Shown: positions 48,559 to 59,278, counted from the first letter of the stretch. The stretch: 64,000 bases of DNA from Rothia similimucilaginosa (GCF_029850875.1 NZ_JAOVAM010000001.1:62001-126000), one strand, 5' to 3'. The notes: generated from the letters alone by a model not told the origin. Translations and numbers: made by a program.

Positions 48559-49746
48559 TTATGCTTCCTTTGCAGTCTTGGTTGCGACCATCAGGTCGAT
48601 GAAACGGTCAAAGAGGTAGGCGGAATCGTGCGGGCCAGCAGCAGCCTCGGGGTGGTACTGCACGGAGAAGGCGGGGATATCCTTACAGGTCAGGCCCTCA
48701 ACCACGTTGTCGTTCAGACCCACGTGGGAGACCCTGACCTGACCGAACTCGGCGTTCGGTGCGGTCACGTAGTCGCCAATCGGCGCGTCCACAGCGAAGC
48801 CGTGGTTCTGCGCGGTGATTTCAACCTTGCCGGTGGTTTTATCCATGACCGGCTGGTTGATGCCGCGGTGACCGAAGGGCAGCTTGTAGGTGCCGAAGCC
48901 CAGCGCACGGCCCAGTAGCTGGTTACCGAAGCAGATACCGAAGAACGGGGTGCCCTTACGCAGCACGCCCTGCAGCAGCTCAACCTGCTCGTCAGCGGTT
49001 GCCGGGTCACCGGGGCCGTTGGAGAAGAACACTCCGTCGGGGTTGTGGGAGTAGATGTCCTCGAGGGTTGCGCTTGCGGGCAGCACGTGCACGCGCACGC
49101 CACGCTCAGCGAAACGCTGCGGGGTCATCGACTTAATGCCCAGGTCCAGGGCTACGACGGTTGCAACCGGGGGCGCGAACCAGTTGAACTGGTGCGGCTC
49201 AACGGTGTAGGCGGTATCAACCGAAACGGAGTCAGCGAGCTTACGGCCGGCCATCGGTTCGGAGGCGCGCACCTCCTCCAGCAGTTCAGCTTCAGAGCGT
49301 TCTGCGTACTCACCGGAGAACACGCCAGCACGCATCGAACCGCTCGAACGCAGACGGCGGGTCAGAGCGCGAGTGTCAATGCCCTGAATACCGATGATGC
49401 CCTGCTCGATGAGCTCTTCGTCGAGGGTGCGCTCAGAACGCCAGTTGGATGCCACACGTGCGGCATCGCGAACCACGTAGCCAGCAACCCAAATCTTGCG
49501 GGATTCGGCGTCGGTGGTGTTCACGCCGGTGTTGCCAATATGCGGAGCGGTCTGAACCACAATCTGACCCGCGTAGGAGGGGTCGGTCAGGGTTTCCTGG
49601 TAGCCGGTCATGCCGGTCGAGAAAACCGCCTCGCCCAGGGACGCGCCGGTTGCGCCGTAGCCATAGCCGCGGTAGACGGTGCCGTCCTCCAGGACGAGCA
49701 GCGCGCGGTCCGTACGCAGGGCGCCGGATCGTGTCATGTCAGTCAT
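48559..49746 (-). CDS. carA: Carbamoyl-phosphate synthase small subunit
   Basis: CarA is the glutamine amidotransferase that supplies ammonia to CarB. The 395-residue product has the N-terminal CPSase domain ([18 protein letters not shown]) and the class I amidotransferase domain with [17 protein letters not shown] carrying the catalytic Cys, and [15 protein letters not shown] with the His/Glu pair. It directly precedes carB. Confidence 0.97.
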   Translation of the reverse strand: MTDMTRSGALRTDRALLVLEDGTVYRGYGYGATGASLGEAVFSTGMTGYQETLTDPSYAGQIVVQTAPHIGNTGVNTTDAESRKIWVAGYVVRDAARVASNWRSERTLDEELIEQGIIGIQGIDTRALTRRLRSSGSMRAGVFSGEYAERSEAELLEEVRASEPMAGRKLADSVSVDTAYTVEPHQFNWFAPPVATVVALDLGIKSMTPQRFAERGVRVHVLPASATLEDIYSHNPDGVFFSNGPGDPATADEQVELLQGVLRKGTPFFGICFGNQLLGRALGFGTYKLPFGHRGINQPVMDKTTGKVEITAQNHGFAVDAPIGDYVTAPNAEFGQVRVSHVGLNDNVVEGLTCKDIPAFSVQYHPEAAAGPHDSAYLFDRFIDLMVATKTAKEA

Positions 49747-49889
49747 GCTCTTCTTCCTTTTCTCTGGTGTTCTCCCCCGCTTCCTGTGCGGCCTCTACCG
49801 TGCAGGTTCCGGGGTAGTCTATGGTGCCTTCGGCGGGTTGTTCCCCTGCCGCTAGGCCAAATCTATACGTTTCGCGGTTTGTCCGGGGG

Positions 49890-50429
49890 TTAGGCTTCCG
49901 GTTCTGCCGCCCACTTCTCGGGCGCATCTACCGCGTTCGGGGCGATGCGGCGTAGCTCCTGCAGTACCGCCTGCTTATCCTCGGCGTAGCGGGTGCGGAA
50001 GCCAGTCTGCACGCGGTGACCGTCCAGGGTCCAACCAATCACAACCAGGCCGTTCTTCTCCACAACCTTGCCTGCCATACCGCGGTCGGTGGTGATGACT
50101 GCGAGCTTCTTCGCTGGAATCCACAGGTCCTTCGCGCCGTTACGGGTGAAGATGATGCTGTCCGGATAAATCAGCAGGGTGGACTTGCTCTTGAAGCCGA
50201 GCGAATCGAACCCCACGCGGTCCAGCCAGTTACCGAATATCGTGGTGCTGACGTACTCGCCCTCGAAAGCAGCGTCAGCGGTCATGCCCTCGTAGCGTTC
50301 GGGAACTTCCTTGAGGGAGCCGAACATGTTCGCCTGGCGTGCCAGGCGCGAGCGCCATCCATGCCACATGCCGTAGATGCATAGCGCAACCAGGGCGATG
50401 CAGATGATGGCGGTCAGGAACTTTCCCAC
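49890..50429 (-). CDS. Membrane-anchored PH-like protein of the pyr operon
   Basis: A 179-residue protein with one N-terminal membrane segment (FLTAIICIALVALCIYGMW, about 4-22) and a cytosolic beta-rich domain of PH-like appearance (YPDSIIFTRNGAKDLWIPAK, then LVVIGWTLDGHRVQTGF). Similar uncharacterised proteins lie between pyrC and carA in other Actinobacteria, but the function is unknown. It is the only gene in this operon not assigned to the pathway. Confidence 0.78.
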   Translation of the reverse strand: MGKFLTAIICIALVALCIYGMWHGWRSRLARQANMFGSLKEVPERYEGMTADAAFEGEYVSTTIFGNWLDRVGFDSLGFKSKSTLLIYPDSIIFTRNGAKDLWIPAKKLAVITTDRGMAGKVVEKNGLVVIGWTLDGHRVQTGFRTRYAEDKQAVLQELRRIAPNAVDAPEKWAAEPEA

Positions 50430-50584
50430 GAAGGTTCTCTCTTTCGGTTGGGTCTCGGTCGATTGTCTCGGCCTGGGTTGATAGGGAGGGGTGTTTTTGC
50501 GCTGGTGGTTCCGGTCGTGTTTCGGGGAGGTTTCTCCCCCGCTACTAGCCGTTACTAGCTCCCACGAGGCTGTATTCCTCGCGA

Positions 50585-50614
50585 GGCGGTGGCAGGCGTG
50601 AACCTACCACCGCC
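50585..50614 (-). terminator. Hairpin between pyrC and the PH-like gene
   Basis: An 8-bp stem (GGCGGTGG with CCACCGCC) lies 33 bases past the pyrC stop with no T-run. It may be a partial terminator or an mRNA-processing element in the operon. Confidence 0.4.
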
Positions 50615-50646
50615 AGGCACGGTTACTTCGTGGTTCGCCTCGCGGG

Positions 50647-51948
50647 TTAGCGGCGCGGGGTTGCCAGCTCGCCATTCAGCACGGTCGGGTGGCCGGCGTA
50701 GAAGGTTGCACGGATCGAGCCGGGCACCTCCATACCGCGGTAGGGGTTGTTCTTACCCTTGGTTGCCTGCTCCTCCGGCTTGATCACGCGAGTTGCCTTC
50801 GGGTCAACCAGCACAATATTTGCCGGTTCACCTTCGGCCAGCGGGCGGCCCTGCTCATGGTCCAGGCGACCAATCTTCGCGGGCTCCTCGGAGAGAATGC
50901 GTGCCACATCGCGCCAGGTAATCATGCCGGTGTCAACCAGAGTCATCTGGATGATGGACAGTGCCTGCTCCAGACCGGTCATACCGTTCGCGGCACACGC
51001 CCACTCGCACTCCTTGGTCTCTGCCGGGTGCGGTGCGTGGTCGGTACCAATCACGTCGATGATGCCGTCAGCAACAGCCTGACGCAGCGCCATGACGTCC
51101 TCTTCGGTGCGCAACGGCGGGTTCACCTTGAAGACCGGGTCGTAGGTGCGTGCGGTCTCGTCGGTGAGAAGCAGGTGGTGCGGGGTTGCCTCCGCGGTCA
51201 CCTTCACGCCGCGGGACTTAGCCCAGCGCACAACCTCAATGGAACCCTTGGTGGACAGGTGACAGATGTGCAGCTTGGAGTCCAGGTGCTCAGCCAGCAG
51301 CACGTCGCGGGCAATGATTGCCTCTTCAGCGACGGCGGGCCAGCCGGTCAGACCCAGGTCAGCGGACACCTTACCTTCATTCATCTGGGCGCCTTCAGTC
51401 AGGCGCGGCTCCTGCGCATGCTGCGCAATGACGCCGTCGAAGGTCTTGACATATTCGAGGGCGCGGCGCATCACGGCAGGGTCGTACACGCACATGCCGT
51501 CGTCGGAGAACACACGCACGTTCGCGGTGGAGTTCGCCATACCGCCAATATCGGAGAGACGCTCACCCTTCAGGCCCACGGTCACTGCGCCGATGGGCTG
51601 CACGCGGCACCATGCGGATTCCTTGCCGAGGCGGTCAACCTGTTCAACCACTGCGGCGGTGTCTGCCACGGGCATGGAGTTTGCCATGGCAAACACTGCG
51701 GTGTACCCGCCCAGGGCTGCTGCGCGGGTACCGGTCTCGACGGTTTCGGATGCCTCGTAGCCGGGCTGACGCAGGTGGGTGTGGATATCAACCAGGCCGG
51801 GCAGTGCCACCTGGCCTGCCGCCTCGACAACCTGTGCGTCTGCGGCGTCGATGTTCTCTGCGATGCGGCTAATCACGCCGTCCTCGATGAGGATGTCGGC
51901 GACCTTTTCGCCGTAGAGGCTTGCGCCCTTGATCAGGTACTTGCTCAT
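50647..51948 (-). CDS. pyrC: Dihydroorotase
   Basis: PyrC cyclises carbamoyl aspartate to dihydroorotate. The 433-residue class I product has the metal motif DIHTHLRQPG with His at 56 and 58, GTRAAALGGYTAVFAMANS, a bridging-Lys-region equivalent FSDDGMCVYDP, HICHLSTKGSIEVV, VTAEATPHHLLL and the catalytic Asp in GTDHAPHP. It follows pyrB in the operon. Confidence 0.96.
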   Translation of the reverse strand: MSKYLIKGASLYGEKVADILIEDGVISRIAENIDAADAQVVEAAGQVALPGLVDIHTHLRQPGYEASETVETGTRAAALGGYTAVFAMANSMPVADTAAVVEQVDRLGKESAWCRVQPIGAVTVGLKGERLSDIGGMANSTANVRVFSDDGMCVYDPAVMRRALEYVKTFDGVIAQHAQEPRLTEGAQMNEGKVSADLGLTGWPAVAEEAIIARDVLLAEHLDSKLHICHLSTKGSIEVVRWAKSRGVKVTAEATPHHLLLTDETARTYDPVFKVNPPLRTEEDVMALRQAVADGIIDVIGTDHAPHPAETKECEWACAANGMTGLEQALSIIQMTLVDTGMITWRDVARILSEEPAKIGRLDHEQGRPLAEGEPANIVLVDPKATRVIKPEEQATKGKNNPYRGMEVPGSIRATFYAGHPTVLNGELATPRR

Positions 51949-51978
51949 GGTGTTGGTTCCTCTCGTTAGGAAGGTCGT

Positions 51979-52980
51979 TTAGGATTCGTCGCCGGCGTAG
52001 AGTTTGGCGCTGGAGCCGTCGGTTAGAAGCAGGTAGAGCACCGCCATGCGTAGCGCCACGCCGTTGCTGACCTGGCGCAGGACCCAGGAGTTGGTGGCGT
52101 CGGCGGCTTCGGAGCAGATCTCCAGGCCGCGGTTCATGGGGCCCGGGTGCAGGATTGCGACCGGCTGCGGCTGCCCCTGCAGGGTTGCGAAGCGTTCGGC
52201 GGTCAGGCCCCACAGTTCGGTGTACTCCTCTGCGGAGGGGAAGTACGCGGCGTTCATGCGTTCCTTCTGGATGCGCAGCAGCATGACGGCATCGGGGTTG
52301 GTGGCGATGGCTTCGTCGAGGTCGTGGAAGATTTCTACGCCGGCTTCTTCAACCCAGGAGGCAGTATTCAGCGGCAGCAGGGTCGGCGGTGCGACGAAGA
52401 CGACCTGCGCACCGAGGGTGGTCAGCAGCCAGAGGTTGGATCGTGCCACGCGCGAGTGCAGAATGTCGCCGACGATGAGCACGCGCATACCGGACAGGTC
52501 GGTGCCGCGGGGGCTATCGAGGCCGTCGCGTTCTGCCTTGTACTGGCGCAGGGATACGGCGTCGAGCAGTGCCTGGGTGGGGTGCGCATGGGTGCCGTCG
52601 CCCGCGTTGAGCACGGGGATATCAGTCCAGCCTGCCTCGGCGAGGCGCTGCGGTGCGCCGGATGCCGAGTGGCGGATCACGAAAGCATCCGCGGCAATCG
52701 CCTTGAGAGTCTGCGCCGTGTCCTTGAGCGACTCGCCCTTAGATATGGAGGAGCCAGAAGCAGAGAAGTTCGTGACGGCTGCACCCAGGCGCTTCTCCGC
52801 GGCTTCGAAGGAGAGGCGGGTACGGGTGGAGTCCTCAAAGAAGAGGTTGACGACGGTCTTTCCGTTGAGTACGTTCAGGGTGCGGTTTTCGGCTTTGACC
52901 TGCGCCATGTAGTCGGCGACGTCAAGGATTTCGATGGCTTCTTCGCGGGTTAGTTCGCGGGTGTCGAGCAGATGCTTCAT
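51979..52980 (-). CDS. pyrB: Aspartate carbamoyltransferase
   Basis: PyrB condenses carbamoyl phosphate with aspartate. The 333-residue product has [13 protein letters not shown] at 47-59 (carbamoyl-phosphate loop), [15 protein letters not shown] and [13 protein letters not shown]. It overlaps the pyrR stop by four bases (ATGA), so translation is coupled. Confidence 0.97.
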   Translation of the reverse strand: MKHLLDTRELTREEAIEILDVADYMAQVKAENRTLNVLNGKTVVNLFFEDSTRTRLSFEAAEKRLGAAVTNFSASGSSISKGESLKDTAQTLKAIAADAFVIRHSASGAPQRLAEAGWTDIPVLNAGDGTHAHPTQALLDAVSLRQYKAERDGLDSPRGTDLSGMRVLIVGDILHSRVARSNLWLLTTLGAQVVFVAPPTLLPLNTASWVEEAGVEIFHDLDEAIATNPDAVMLLRIQKERMNAAYFPSAEEYTELWGLTAERFATLQGQPQPVAILHPGPMNRGLEICSEAADATNSWVLRQVSNGVALRMAVLYLLLTDGSSAKLYAGDES

Positions 52981-53645
52981 GAGAGCCCTCCCAGCTGGAT
53001 AATATCGACTCGGTCTGTTGCGTTGTCAGTTTCGGTCAGTACGACGCGCACCGTTTCGCTGGCGCTGGTGGGCAGGTTTTTGCCCACGTGGTCGGCGCGG
53101 ATGGGTAGTTGCCGGTGTCCGCGGTCTACGAGGACTGCCAGGCGTACGAGGGCGGGTCGCCCGTGGGCGTTGAGTGCGTCGAGGGCGGCGCGTACGGTGC
53201 GGCCGGAGTAGAGGACGTCGTCAACGAGGACTACGGTTTTGCCTTCAATGCCGATGGTGGGCATGATGCTTTCCCCTGCGGTGTCTGGGGAGGTGGTGCC
53301 GCCGGTGGGTTGGTCGTCGCGGTAGGCGGTGATGTCCAGGGCGCCGATTCGTGTTTCTGCGTTGAAGTTCGGCTCGATGGCTTGGATGCGGGCGGCGAGT
53401 CGTACAGCGAGGGGCACGCCGCGGGAGCGGATGCCGATGAGTACGAGATTTTCTACGCCTTTATTGGTTTCAATAATTTCGTAGGCGATGCGGGTGAGGG
53501 CGCGGCGGATTTCGTCCTCGCTGAGGATCGTGCGGCCGACGGTGGTCGCGTCCTCGGAGGTGCTTTGAGGGGTTGCCGAATGGGGGGCAGCGGTTAGATT
53601 TCGCCCCTGATTCGCGCCGGATGTGGGTACAGTTGACCCAGGCAT
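52977..53645 (-). CDS. pyrR: Pyrimidine regulatory protein PyrR
   Basis: PyrR senses UMP and binds pyr mRNA; it also has weak uracil phosphoribosyltransferase activity. The 222-residue product has a variable N-terminal tail (about 35 residues), then [39 protein letters not shown] and the PRPP loop [18 protein letters not shown]. The ATG at 53645 has AAGGAGA upstream. A hairpin carrying the PyrR-binding pattern adjoins that site, so PyrR probably represses its own operon at translation, as reported for Mycobacterium smegmatis. Confidence 0.95.
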   Translation of the reverse strand: MPGSTVPTSGANQGRNLTAAPHSATPQSTSEDATTVGRTILSEDEIRRALTRIAYEIIETNKGVENLVLIGIRSRGVPLAVRLAARIQAIEPNFNAETRIGALDITAYRDDQPTGGTTSPDTAGESIMPTIGIEGKTVVLVDDVLYSGRTVRAALDALNAHGRPALVRLAVLVDRGHRQLPIRADHVGKNLPTSASETVRVVLTETDNATDRVDIIQLGGLS

Positions 53646-53656
53646 AGCCGTCTCCT

Positions 53657-53672
53657 TCCCCGCCTCACGGGA
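53657..53672 (-). promoter_or_regulatory. PyrR-binding hairpin at the pyrR ribosome-binding site
   Basis: The leader reads UCCCGUGAGGCGGGGA immediately before AAGGAGA of pyrR. It forms a 5-bp stem whose loop/arm matches the known PyrR recognition pattern UCCxGxGAGG. Binding would hide the ribosome-binding site, which fits translational repression. Confidence 0.75.
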
Positions 53673-53958
53673 CGGATTTAAAGGTTTTGTGCTTCTAGTA
53701 GGGTACCACAGTTCACAGGCTACGTTCAGGTTCGGCGAGAGACCGCTCACGGCGGGGACGGAGCTGGTATGGAGCGGGGCAGGCTCCATCCTCGAGGCGC
53801 CTATGTTGTTTATAACTAGGGGGCTGCAGAGGGGGCACTCCCCCGCCCGCGTTGTCCGGTGAAGCCTCAACTGTTGCTAACAAACCCTGCGAGCGCATCC
53901 GCCCCCAATACGGAACCCCACGCAGAACTGCACCAACCAAGCGCAACCTAGACACAGA
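53673..53958. other. Upstream region of the pyr operon
   Basis: This stretch must contain the promoter of pyrR. No confident hexamer pair was found, and no gene. The frame of pyrR stays open to 53870 but the added residues are not conserved in type and lie upstream of the regulatory hairpin. Confidence 0.5.
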
Positions 53959-54002
53959 AAACCCCCGCCGTCCTGTAGCGAACTACAGTACAGCGGGGGT
54001 TT
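53959..54002 (-). terminator. Intrinsic terminator of nusB
   Basis: AAACCCCCGC pairs with GCGGGGGTTT around an inner CTGTAG/CTACAG stem; TTCTGTGTC follows on the minus strand about 85 bases past the nusB stop. It separates the efp-nusB unit from the pyr operon. Confidence 0.85.
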
Positions 54003-54086
54003 CACGTACGCTCCCCTGCGGGTGCATCCTCAACGGCGGCAAGCCAACCAGCCATAAGAGCCAGCGGCAGGCCGCGGCGGGATGTC

Positions 54087-54497
54087 TTACGCGAGCAGGG
54101 TCGGCTTCACCTGACGGAGCTTATCCAGCAGACCGTTCACGAACTTCGGAGATTCATTCGTGGACAGCACACGCGCCAGACCGACAGCCTCAGAAATTGC
54201 GACAGCATCCGGAACTTCGTCATTGTACAGAAGCTCCCAAGTGCCAATACGTAGCACGGCACGGTCGACGGCGGGCATACGCTCGAAGGACCAGTCACGG
54301 GCGTAAGTCTCCACAAACTCGCGGATTTCTTCATCGTGGTCGCGGACGCCACGAATGATTTCCTCAGAGTAAGCAGAAATCTGCGCTACCGTGTACAGTC
54401 GGCGGCGGCGGAGTACCTCAATATAATCTTCGTTGCGCTGATCCGCCTCGAAGAGCACTTCGAGGGCGCGCAATCGGGCTTTAGTACGCGAATTCAT
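54087..54497 (-). CDS. nusB: Transcription antitermination factor NusB
   Basis: NusB binds boxA with S10 and supports antitermination on rRNA operons. The 136-residue all-helical product begins [20 protein letters not shown] and has ERMPAVDRAVLRIGTWELLY and VAISEAVGLARVLSTNESPKFVNGLLDKL, the two strongest family blocks. Its ATG overlaps the efp stop by one base. Confidence 0.95.
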   Translation of the reverse strand: MNSRTKARLRALEVLFEADQRNEDYIEVLRRRRLYTVAQISAYSEEIIRGVRDHDEEIREFVETYARDWSFERMPAVDRAVLRIGTWELLYNDEVPDAVAISEAVGLARVLSTNESPKFVNGLLDKLRQVKPTLLA

Positions 54498-55060
54498 TAG
54501 TCGTTCACGCGACCGAGGTACTCACCGGTGCGGGTGTCAACCTTGACCTTGGTGCCGGTCTCCAGGAACAGGGGAACCTGGATCTCGTAGCCGGTCTCAA
54601 CGGTTGCGGGCTTGGTGCCGCCGGTGGAGCGGTCACCCTGCAGGCCGGGCTCGGTGTAGGTGATTTCGAGGACCACGGATGCGGGCAGCTCAATGTACAG
54701 GGGGGTGCCCTCGTTCAGCGCGATGGTTGCGGTCTGGGACTCGAGCATGTAGTTTGCTGCGTCGCCAACAACGGTTGCGGGAACATTGATCTGGTCGTAG
54801 GTCTTCATGTCCATGAAGACGTAGTCGTCGCCGTCCTGGTACAGGTACTGGTAGTCGGAGCGGTCAACGGTTGCGGTTTCAATCTTAGCGCCAGCGTTGA
54901 AGGTACGATCGACGACCTTGCCGGAGGTAACGTTGCGCAGCTTGGTGCGGACGAATGCGCCACCCTTACCGGGCTTAACGTGCTGGAACTCTACGACGGA
55001 CCAGAGGTTGCCGTCAATCTTCAGGACGGCGCCGTTCTTAATATCGGTAGTGGATGCCAT
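54497..55060 (-). CDS. efp: Elongation factor P
   Basis: EF-P relieves ribosome stalling at polyproline. The 187-residue product begins [17 protein letters not shown] and has the domain I loop [17 protein letters not shown] with Lys32 at the tip. The C-terminal [19 protein letters not shown] is typical. AAGGAGA precedes the ATG at 55060. The window contains several polyproline/Ala-Pro-rich proteins (AroK extension, ComEC), which are the kind of clients it serves. Confidence 0.97.
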   Translation of the reverse strand: MASTTDIKNGAVLKIDGNLWSVVEFQHVKPGKGGAFVRTKLRNVTSGKVVDRTFNAGAKIETATVDRSDYQYLYQDGDDYVFMDMKTYDQINVPATVVGDAANYMLESQTATIALNEGTPLYIELPASVVLEITYTEPGLQGDRSTGGTKPATVETGYEIQVPLFLETGTKVKVDTRTGEYLGRVND

Positions 55061-55180
55061 GGGGCTCTCCTTCGTGTCATCGACGCTCACGCCGTAGTGG
55101 TACCCGGCGCGGCGCTAAGTTTTCAATAAGCAAAAATATGTCCAGTACATTCTACAGGATGCGCACGAATTTGCCTAGCA

Positions 55181-55253
55181 GGGGCACCACAGATGCTGTG
55201 GCACCCCGCCCTGTTGCCACATGCTGACTGTCATATGTTGGCAGTCGTGTGGC
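55181..55253 (-). terminator. Two tandem stem-loops downstream of aroB
   Basis: Hairpins at 55181-55207 (GGGGCACCACAG/CTGTGGCACCCC with two mismatches) and 55215-55253 (GCCACA/TGTGGC with inner CAGTC pairing) follow the aroB stop. Neither has a T-run. Confidence 0.4.
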
Positions 55254-55286
55254 GGGTGCGTGGCGGTGACTGTACGGGACTCAGGC

Positions 55287-56417
55287 CTACTCGGAGATAA
55301 TCTCCTGGTAGGTCATGTACAGGATTGAGTCGTCCGGCACCTCGTAGACGCGCGGGTGAGCCAAACCGTCAAGAATGATGAAGCGCAGCAGGTTGCCGCG
55401 TGCCTTCTTGTCGCGGCGCATTGCTTCGAGCAGCTGGGGCCAGGCGTCTGCCTTGTAGGAGGTGGGCAGGCCCAGGGATTCGAGGATGCGGCGGGTGCGT
55501 GCCACGAGTTCTTCGTCGGCGTGGCCGGTTGCCAGCGCCAGTTCGGCGGCGTAGACCATGCCGACGGACACTGCCGCGCCGTGACGCCACTGGTAGCGTT
55601 CGTTACGTTCAATGGCGTGGGCGAGGGTGTGGCCGTAGTTCAGGATTTCGCGGCGGCCGGATTCGCGCAGGTCCTCGGAGACGACCTCAGCCTTCACACG
55701 CACGCTACGCTCAATGAGTTCACGCATGATGGCGGACTGCGAGTCACGCACGGCGTTCGGATTCGCCTCAATCAGGTCGAGGATTTCGGGGTCTGCGATG
55801 AAGCCGCACTTGACGATCTCACCCATGCCGGTCAGCAGCTCGTTCTCGGGCAGGGTGCGCAGGGTGCCGATCTCGCAGAGTACCGCGGCGGGCGGCCAGA
55901 ACGCGCCGACCAGGTTCTTACCCTCGGCAGTGTTGATGCCGGTCTTACCGCCCACGGCAGCGTCCACCATGCCGAGCAGGGTGGTCGGAATGTGAATAAC
56001 GCGCACGCCGCGCAGCCAGGTTGCCGCCACGAAGCCGGCAACGTCGGTAATAGCGCCGCCACCCACGGAGATGATTGCGTCGGTGCGGGTGAAGTCGTTC
56101 TGGCCGAGCACCTGCCAGCAGAATGCCGCCACCTGGTAGTGCTTCGCCTCCTCAGCATCCGGGATTTCGGCGCTGAAAGATTCGTATCCCATGGCACGTA
56201 GGTCTTCCATGACCAGCTCACCGGTAGAACGCAGGGCACGCGGGTGAATCACGAGCACCTTCTTGGTGCGGTTGCCCAGAATTTCGGGAATCTTACCGAG
56301 CAGGTTGTGGCCAATGAGAACCTCATAGTTCTCACGCGGGGAGCTGCCGGTCACCAGGATGCGGGTAATATCTTCCGCGCCGGAGGCACCGAAAGTGGGG
56401 GCGGGCTGAGTGCTCAT
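55287..56417 (-). CDS. aroB: 3-dehydroquinate synthase
   Basis: AroB converts DAHP to 3-dehydroquinate, the second step of the shikimate pathway. The product starting MSTQPAPTF is 376 residues (an ATG one codon earlier and AAAGGA upstream make the exact start uncertain). It has the NAD-binding ISVGGGAITDVAGFVAATWLRG, the metal-binding TGMGEIVKCG and ILNYGHTLAHAIE, and a C-terminal KADAWPQLLEAMRRDKKARG. It follows aroK on the same strand. Confidence 0.95.
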   Translation of the reverse strand: MSTQPAPTFGASGAEDITRILVTGSSPRENYEVLIGHNLLGKIPEILGNRTKKVLVIHPRALRSTGELVMEDLRAMGYESFSAEIPDAEEAKHYQVAAFCWQVLGQNDFTRTDAIISVGGGAITDVAGFVAATWLRGVRVIHIPTTLLGMVDAAVGGKTGINTAEGKNLVGAFWPPAAVLCEIGTLRTLPENELLTGMGEIVKCGFIADPEILDLIEANPNAVRDSQSAIMRELIERSVRVKAEVVSEDLRESGRREILNYGHTLAHAIERNERYQWRHGAAVSVGMVYAAELALATGHADEELVARTRRILESLGLPTSYKADAWPQLLEAMRRDKKARGNLLRFIILDGLAHPRVYEVPDDSILYMTYQEIISE

Positions 56418-56442
56418 CATGTGTCCTTTCACAGGTGAGGGG

Positions 56443-57954
56443 TTATGCTTGGGGGTGCTGCGCTCGGGAAGTACGGATTGCGGTCACGTACGCCTGGATT
56501 TCTGCAGTCATCTCGGTGATGGGGCGGCCGCCTCGTGCGTCCAGGGTGAAGTGCGCCAGCTCTTCGTATCGGCTGCGGCGACGCTCAAAAATTTCGGTCC
56601 ACCGCTCCACCGGGTTCGGCTGCAGCAGCGGGCGGGTCTTGCTGCCGGTAATGCGCGGGGTGACGGTGTCAGCATCAACGAGGATGTACACCACGCATTC
56701 GTCCTTGAGCAGCTCCGCAACCGAATCGGTCATGGGTGCGCCACCGCCCAGGGAGAACACCGTATTGCGGTACACCGGCGAGGTGAGGACCTCTTCGATG
56801 GTTTTGCGTTCGAGCTCGCGGAAGTGCGTCTCACCGAAAATCTCGAAGATTTCGGAGACTTCGCCGTAGCGTTCCACGATGAGCTGGTCGGCGTCGAGGA
56901 ACTCGTAGCCGTAAAAACGCGCCAGGTGCGTACCAATATAGGTCTTACCTGCCGCCATGGGGCCGATGAGCACGATGGGGCGGGCGCGTTCCGCGAAGTT
57001 CTCGTGCATTTCACGCACCTGTTGCGGGTGTATGCGAGCGCCGCCGGCAGACTCGTCTTCTGCGAGCACTTCTGCGTGGGTTTCTTCCGGCGCGCCCAGT
57101 TCTTCCGACGCTGCAATATCTGCAGGTGCCGCAGATTCAGCGGAAGTTGCGGGCAGTTCGAAAGCTTCGAGGGGATTCTCCCCTGGTTGACTCTCTGCTT
57201 CCGCGGCGGGTACTGCGGGTGCGGCAAGCTGAACCTTGCCGAACAGCGCCGGAGTCGGACGAACCGGCTTGGCCGGTTCAGCCGCGGGCACAGCTACGGG
57301 AGTTGCGGATGCGGCTATGGGGGCTACGGGGGCAGACTGCGGTTCAGTCTTCTGCACGGGAGCGGTAGCGCTCTCCCCCGCCGCCTCTGCAGGCTGTACC
57401 TGCTTTACAGGTGCCGGCTTGGGCGCGGCAGGTTTAGGTGCAGCCGGCTTCGGAGCTGCAGGCTTGGACACAGGCGGCTTAGGTGATTCCGCCTTCGCGG
57501 GCTCCTTGCGGGGCTCCTCTTCGTCGGTGCCCATGCCCTGCAGGGCGCTGAGCAGCTTCAGGCGCAGGTCCTCGCCCAGACCGAGTGCCGGGTCAGCATC
57601 CTCAGACACCGAGGAAGCGTACAGGCGCACACCCTGCGTGCTCGCCATAGTAGCGGCAGGCACGGGGCGGGTACCAGAATGCATCAGGTCAGCCGGGGTG
57701 GGCACGCGAAAGGCCGGACGGGAGGAATCCTCACACTCAACAGCCTGCTCAGCCGTGGCAGATACGGATTCCGATACACCAGATTCCGGGCGCGGCGAAG
57801 CGCCCCCTCGCGCACGCTGCGTTGCCGCAGCAATACGCGCGAGGGGGCTCGAAGCGACCGGGCGGACACTCTGTTCCACAGAAACCGCCCCGGAACCACA
57901 ACCGTTCACGCCGCTGCCCTCAGACTCCGCAGGAAGGGGCACTACGCGTCCCAA
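56443..57954 (-). CDS. aroK: Shikimate kinase with long Ala/Pro-rich N-terminal extension
   Basis: Shikimate kinase phosphorylates shikimate at O3. The catalytic part occupies the last about 180 residues of 503: Walker [12 protein letters not shown] at 331-341, the shikimate-binding FLDADQLI near 353, [25 protein letters not shown] and the lid [12 protein letters not shown]. The first about 325 residues are Ala/Pro/Glu-rich, with [16 protein letters not shown] at about 165-180, and look disordered. The start is TTG at 57954 or GTG at 57942 (overlapping the aroC TAG); an internal Met at 57009, just before the kinase, is an alternative start for a standard-size enzyme. It lies between aroC and aroB. 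Confidence 0.9.
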   Translation of the reverse strand: MGRVVPLPAESEGSGVNGCGSGAVSVEQSVRPVASSPLARIAAATQRARGGASPRPESGVSESVSATAEQAVECEDSSRPAFRVPTPADLMHSGTRPVPAATMASTQGVRLYASSVSEDADPALGLGEDLRLKLLSALQGMGTDEEEPRKEPAKAESPKPPVSKPAAPKPAAPKPAAPKPAPVKQVQPAEAAGESATAPVQKTEPQSAPVAPIAASATPVAVPAAEPAKPVRPTPALFGKVQLAAPAVPAAEAESQPGENPLEAFELPATSAESAAPADIAASEELGAPEETHAEVLAEDESAGGARIHPQQVREMHENFAERARPIVLIGPMAAGKTYIGTHLARFYGYEFLDADQLIVERYGEVSEIFEIFGETHFRELERKTIEEVLTSPVYRNTVFSLGGGAPMTDSVAELLKDECVVYILVDADTVTPRITGSKTRPLLQPNPVERWTEIFERRRSRYEELAHFTLDARGGRPITEMTAEIQAYVTAIRTSRAQHPQA

Positions 57955-59159
57955 CCAGCCACGTTAGACTCCCAAGCCAGAGACGCCGGAATAGCGTCCA
58001 GATAGGAATCCATGTTGCGGCGAGTCTCACCCATGGAGTCGCCACCAAACTTCTCCAGTGCCGCCTCAGCGAGCACTAGGGCGACCATAGCCTCCGCCAC
58101 CACGCCAGCGGCGGGAACAGCACACACGTCCGAACGCTGGTGGTGGGCGCGGGCCTCTTCACCGGTGGACGTGTCAATGGTCTTCAGGGCCTTCGGCACG
58201 GTCGCAATGGGCTTCATTGCCGCGCGCACACGCAGCAGGTCACCGATGCTCATACCACCCTCAATACCACCTGCACGGTTGGTATCGCGGGTGACGCCAT
58301 TTTCGCCAATGGAAATCTCGTCGTGAGCTGCAGTGCCCGGGCGGTCAGCGGTCGCGAAACCGTCGCCAACCTCAACGCCCTTAATGGCCTGAATACCCAT
58401 CAGAGCCGCGGCAAGGCGCGCGTCCAAGCGGCGGTCCCAGTGCACGTACGAACCCAGTCCGGGAGGCATACCGTACGCGAGCACTTCAACCACACCGCCG
58501 AGAGTCTCACCGTCCTTGTGCGCCTCATCCACGCGGTGAACCATCGCGTCGGAGGTTGCCTTGTCGAAGCAGCGCAGCGGGTCAGCGTCCAGCTCCTCAA
58601 CGTTGCGGGGCGAAGGTACCGGGGCACCCTCAGGAGCTTGCACGCCACCCACAGCTACGGTGTGAGAAACCAGCTCAACACCCAGAGCCTTCAAAATCTG
58701 TGCGGCAACCACGCCAAGAGCTACGCGGGTCGCAGTCTCACGCGCGGAGGCGCGCTCCAGCACCGGGCGAGCTTCAGAGAAGTTGTACTTCTGCATACCC
58801 GCAAAATCGGCATGACCGGGGCGCGGACGAGTCAGCGCAGCGTTACGCGCACGACCCTCAATCAGCTTCGGATCCACCGGGTCGGAGCTCATCACGTCAG
58901 TCCACTTGGGCCACTCGGTGTTCGCAATCTCAATCGCGACCGGGCCGCCCTGAGTCAGGCCGTGACGCACACCGCCCAGGATGCGCACGCGGTCCTCCTC
59001 GAACTTCATGCGGGCACCGCGGCCGTAGCCGAGGCGGCGGCGAGCCAGGGCGTCACGCACCATGTCGCTGGTGAGTTCCACACCGGCGGGTACGCCCTCA
59101 ATAATGCCGACGAGCGCCTCGCCGTGGGATTCTCCGGCAGTGAGCCAACGCAGGGCCAT
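57942..59159 (-). CDS. aroC: Chorismate synthase
   Basis: AroC eliminates phosphate from EPSP to give chorismate, using reduced FMN. The 405-residue product has [21 protein letters not shown] at the N-terminus, [42 protein letters not shown] and a C-terminal [27 protein letters not shown]. It overlaps the start of aroK, so the two are translated together. Confidence 0.96.
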   Translation of the reverse strand: MALRWLTAGESHGEALVGIIEGVPAGVELTSDMVRDALARRRLGYGRGARMKFEEDRVRILGGVRHGLTQGGPVAIEIANTEWPKWTDVMSSDPVDPKLIEGRARNAALTRPRPGHADFAGMQKYNFSEARPVLERASARETATRVALGVVAAQILKALGVELVSHTVAVGGVQAPEGAPVPSPRNVEELDADPLRCFDKATSDAMVHRVDEAHKDGETLGGVVEVLAYGMPPGLGSYVHWDRRLDARLAAALMGIQAIKGVEVGDGFATADRPGTAAHDEISIGENGVTRDTNRAGGIEGGMSIGDLLRVRAAMKPIATVPKALKTIDTSTGEEARAHHQRSDVCAVPAAGVVAEAMVALVLAEAALEKFGGDSMGETRRNMDSYLDAIPASLAWESNVAGWDA

Positions 59160-59278
59160 AGGTTAACCTCTTTTCATCGCACCCGCACCGCAGCGCAGGA
59201 GGAAGGAATAATAATTCTTCACGTGTATAAATAGTGTATAAAATGCCTGTTTACTGAGCGAGTGAAAGCACGCTTTTT

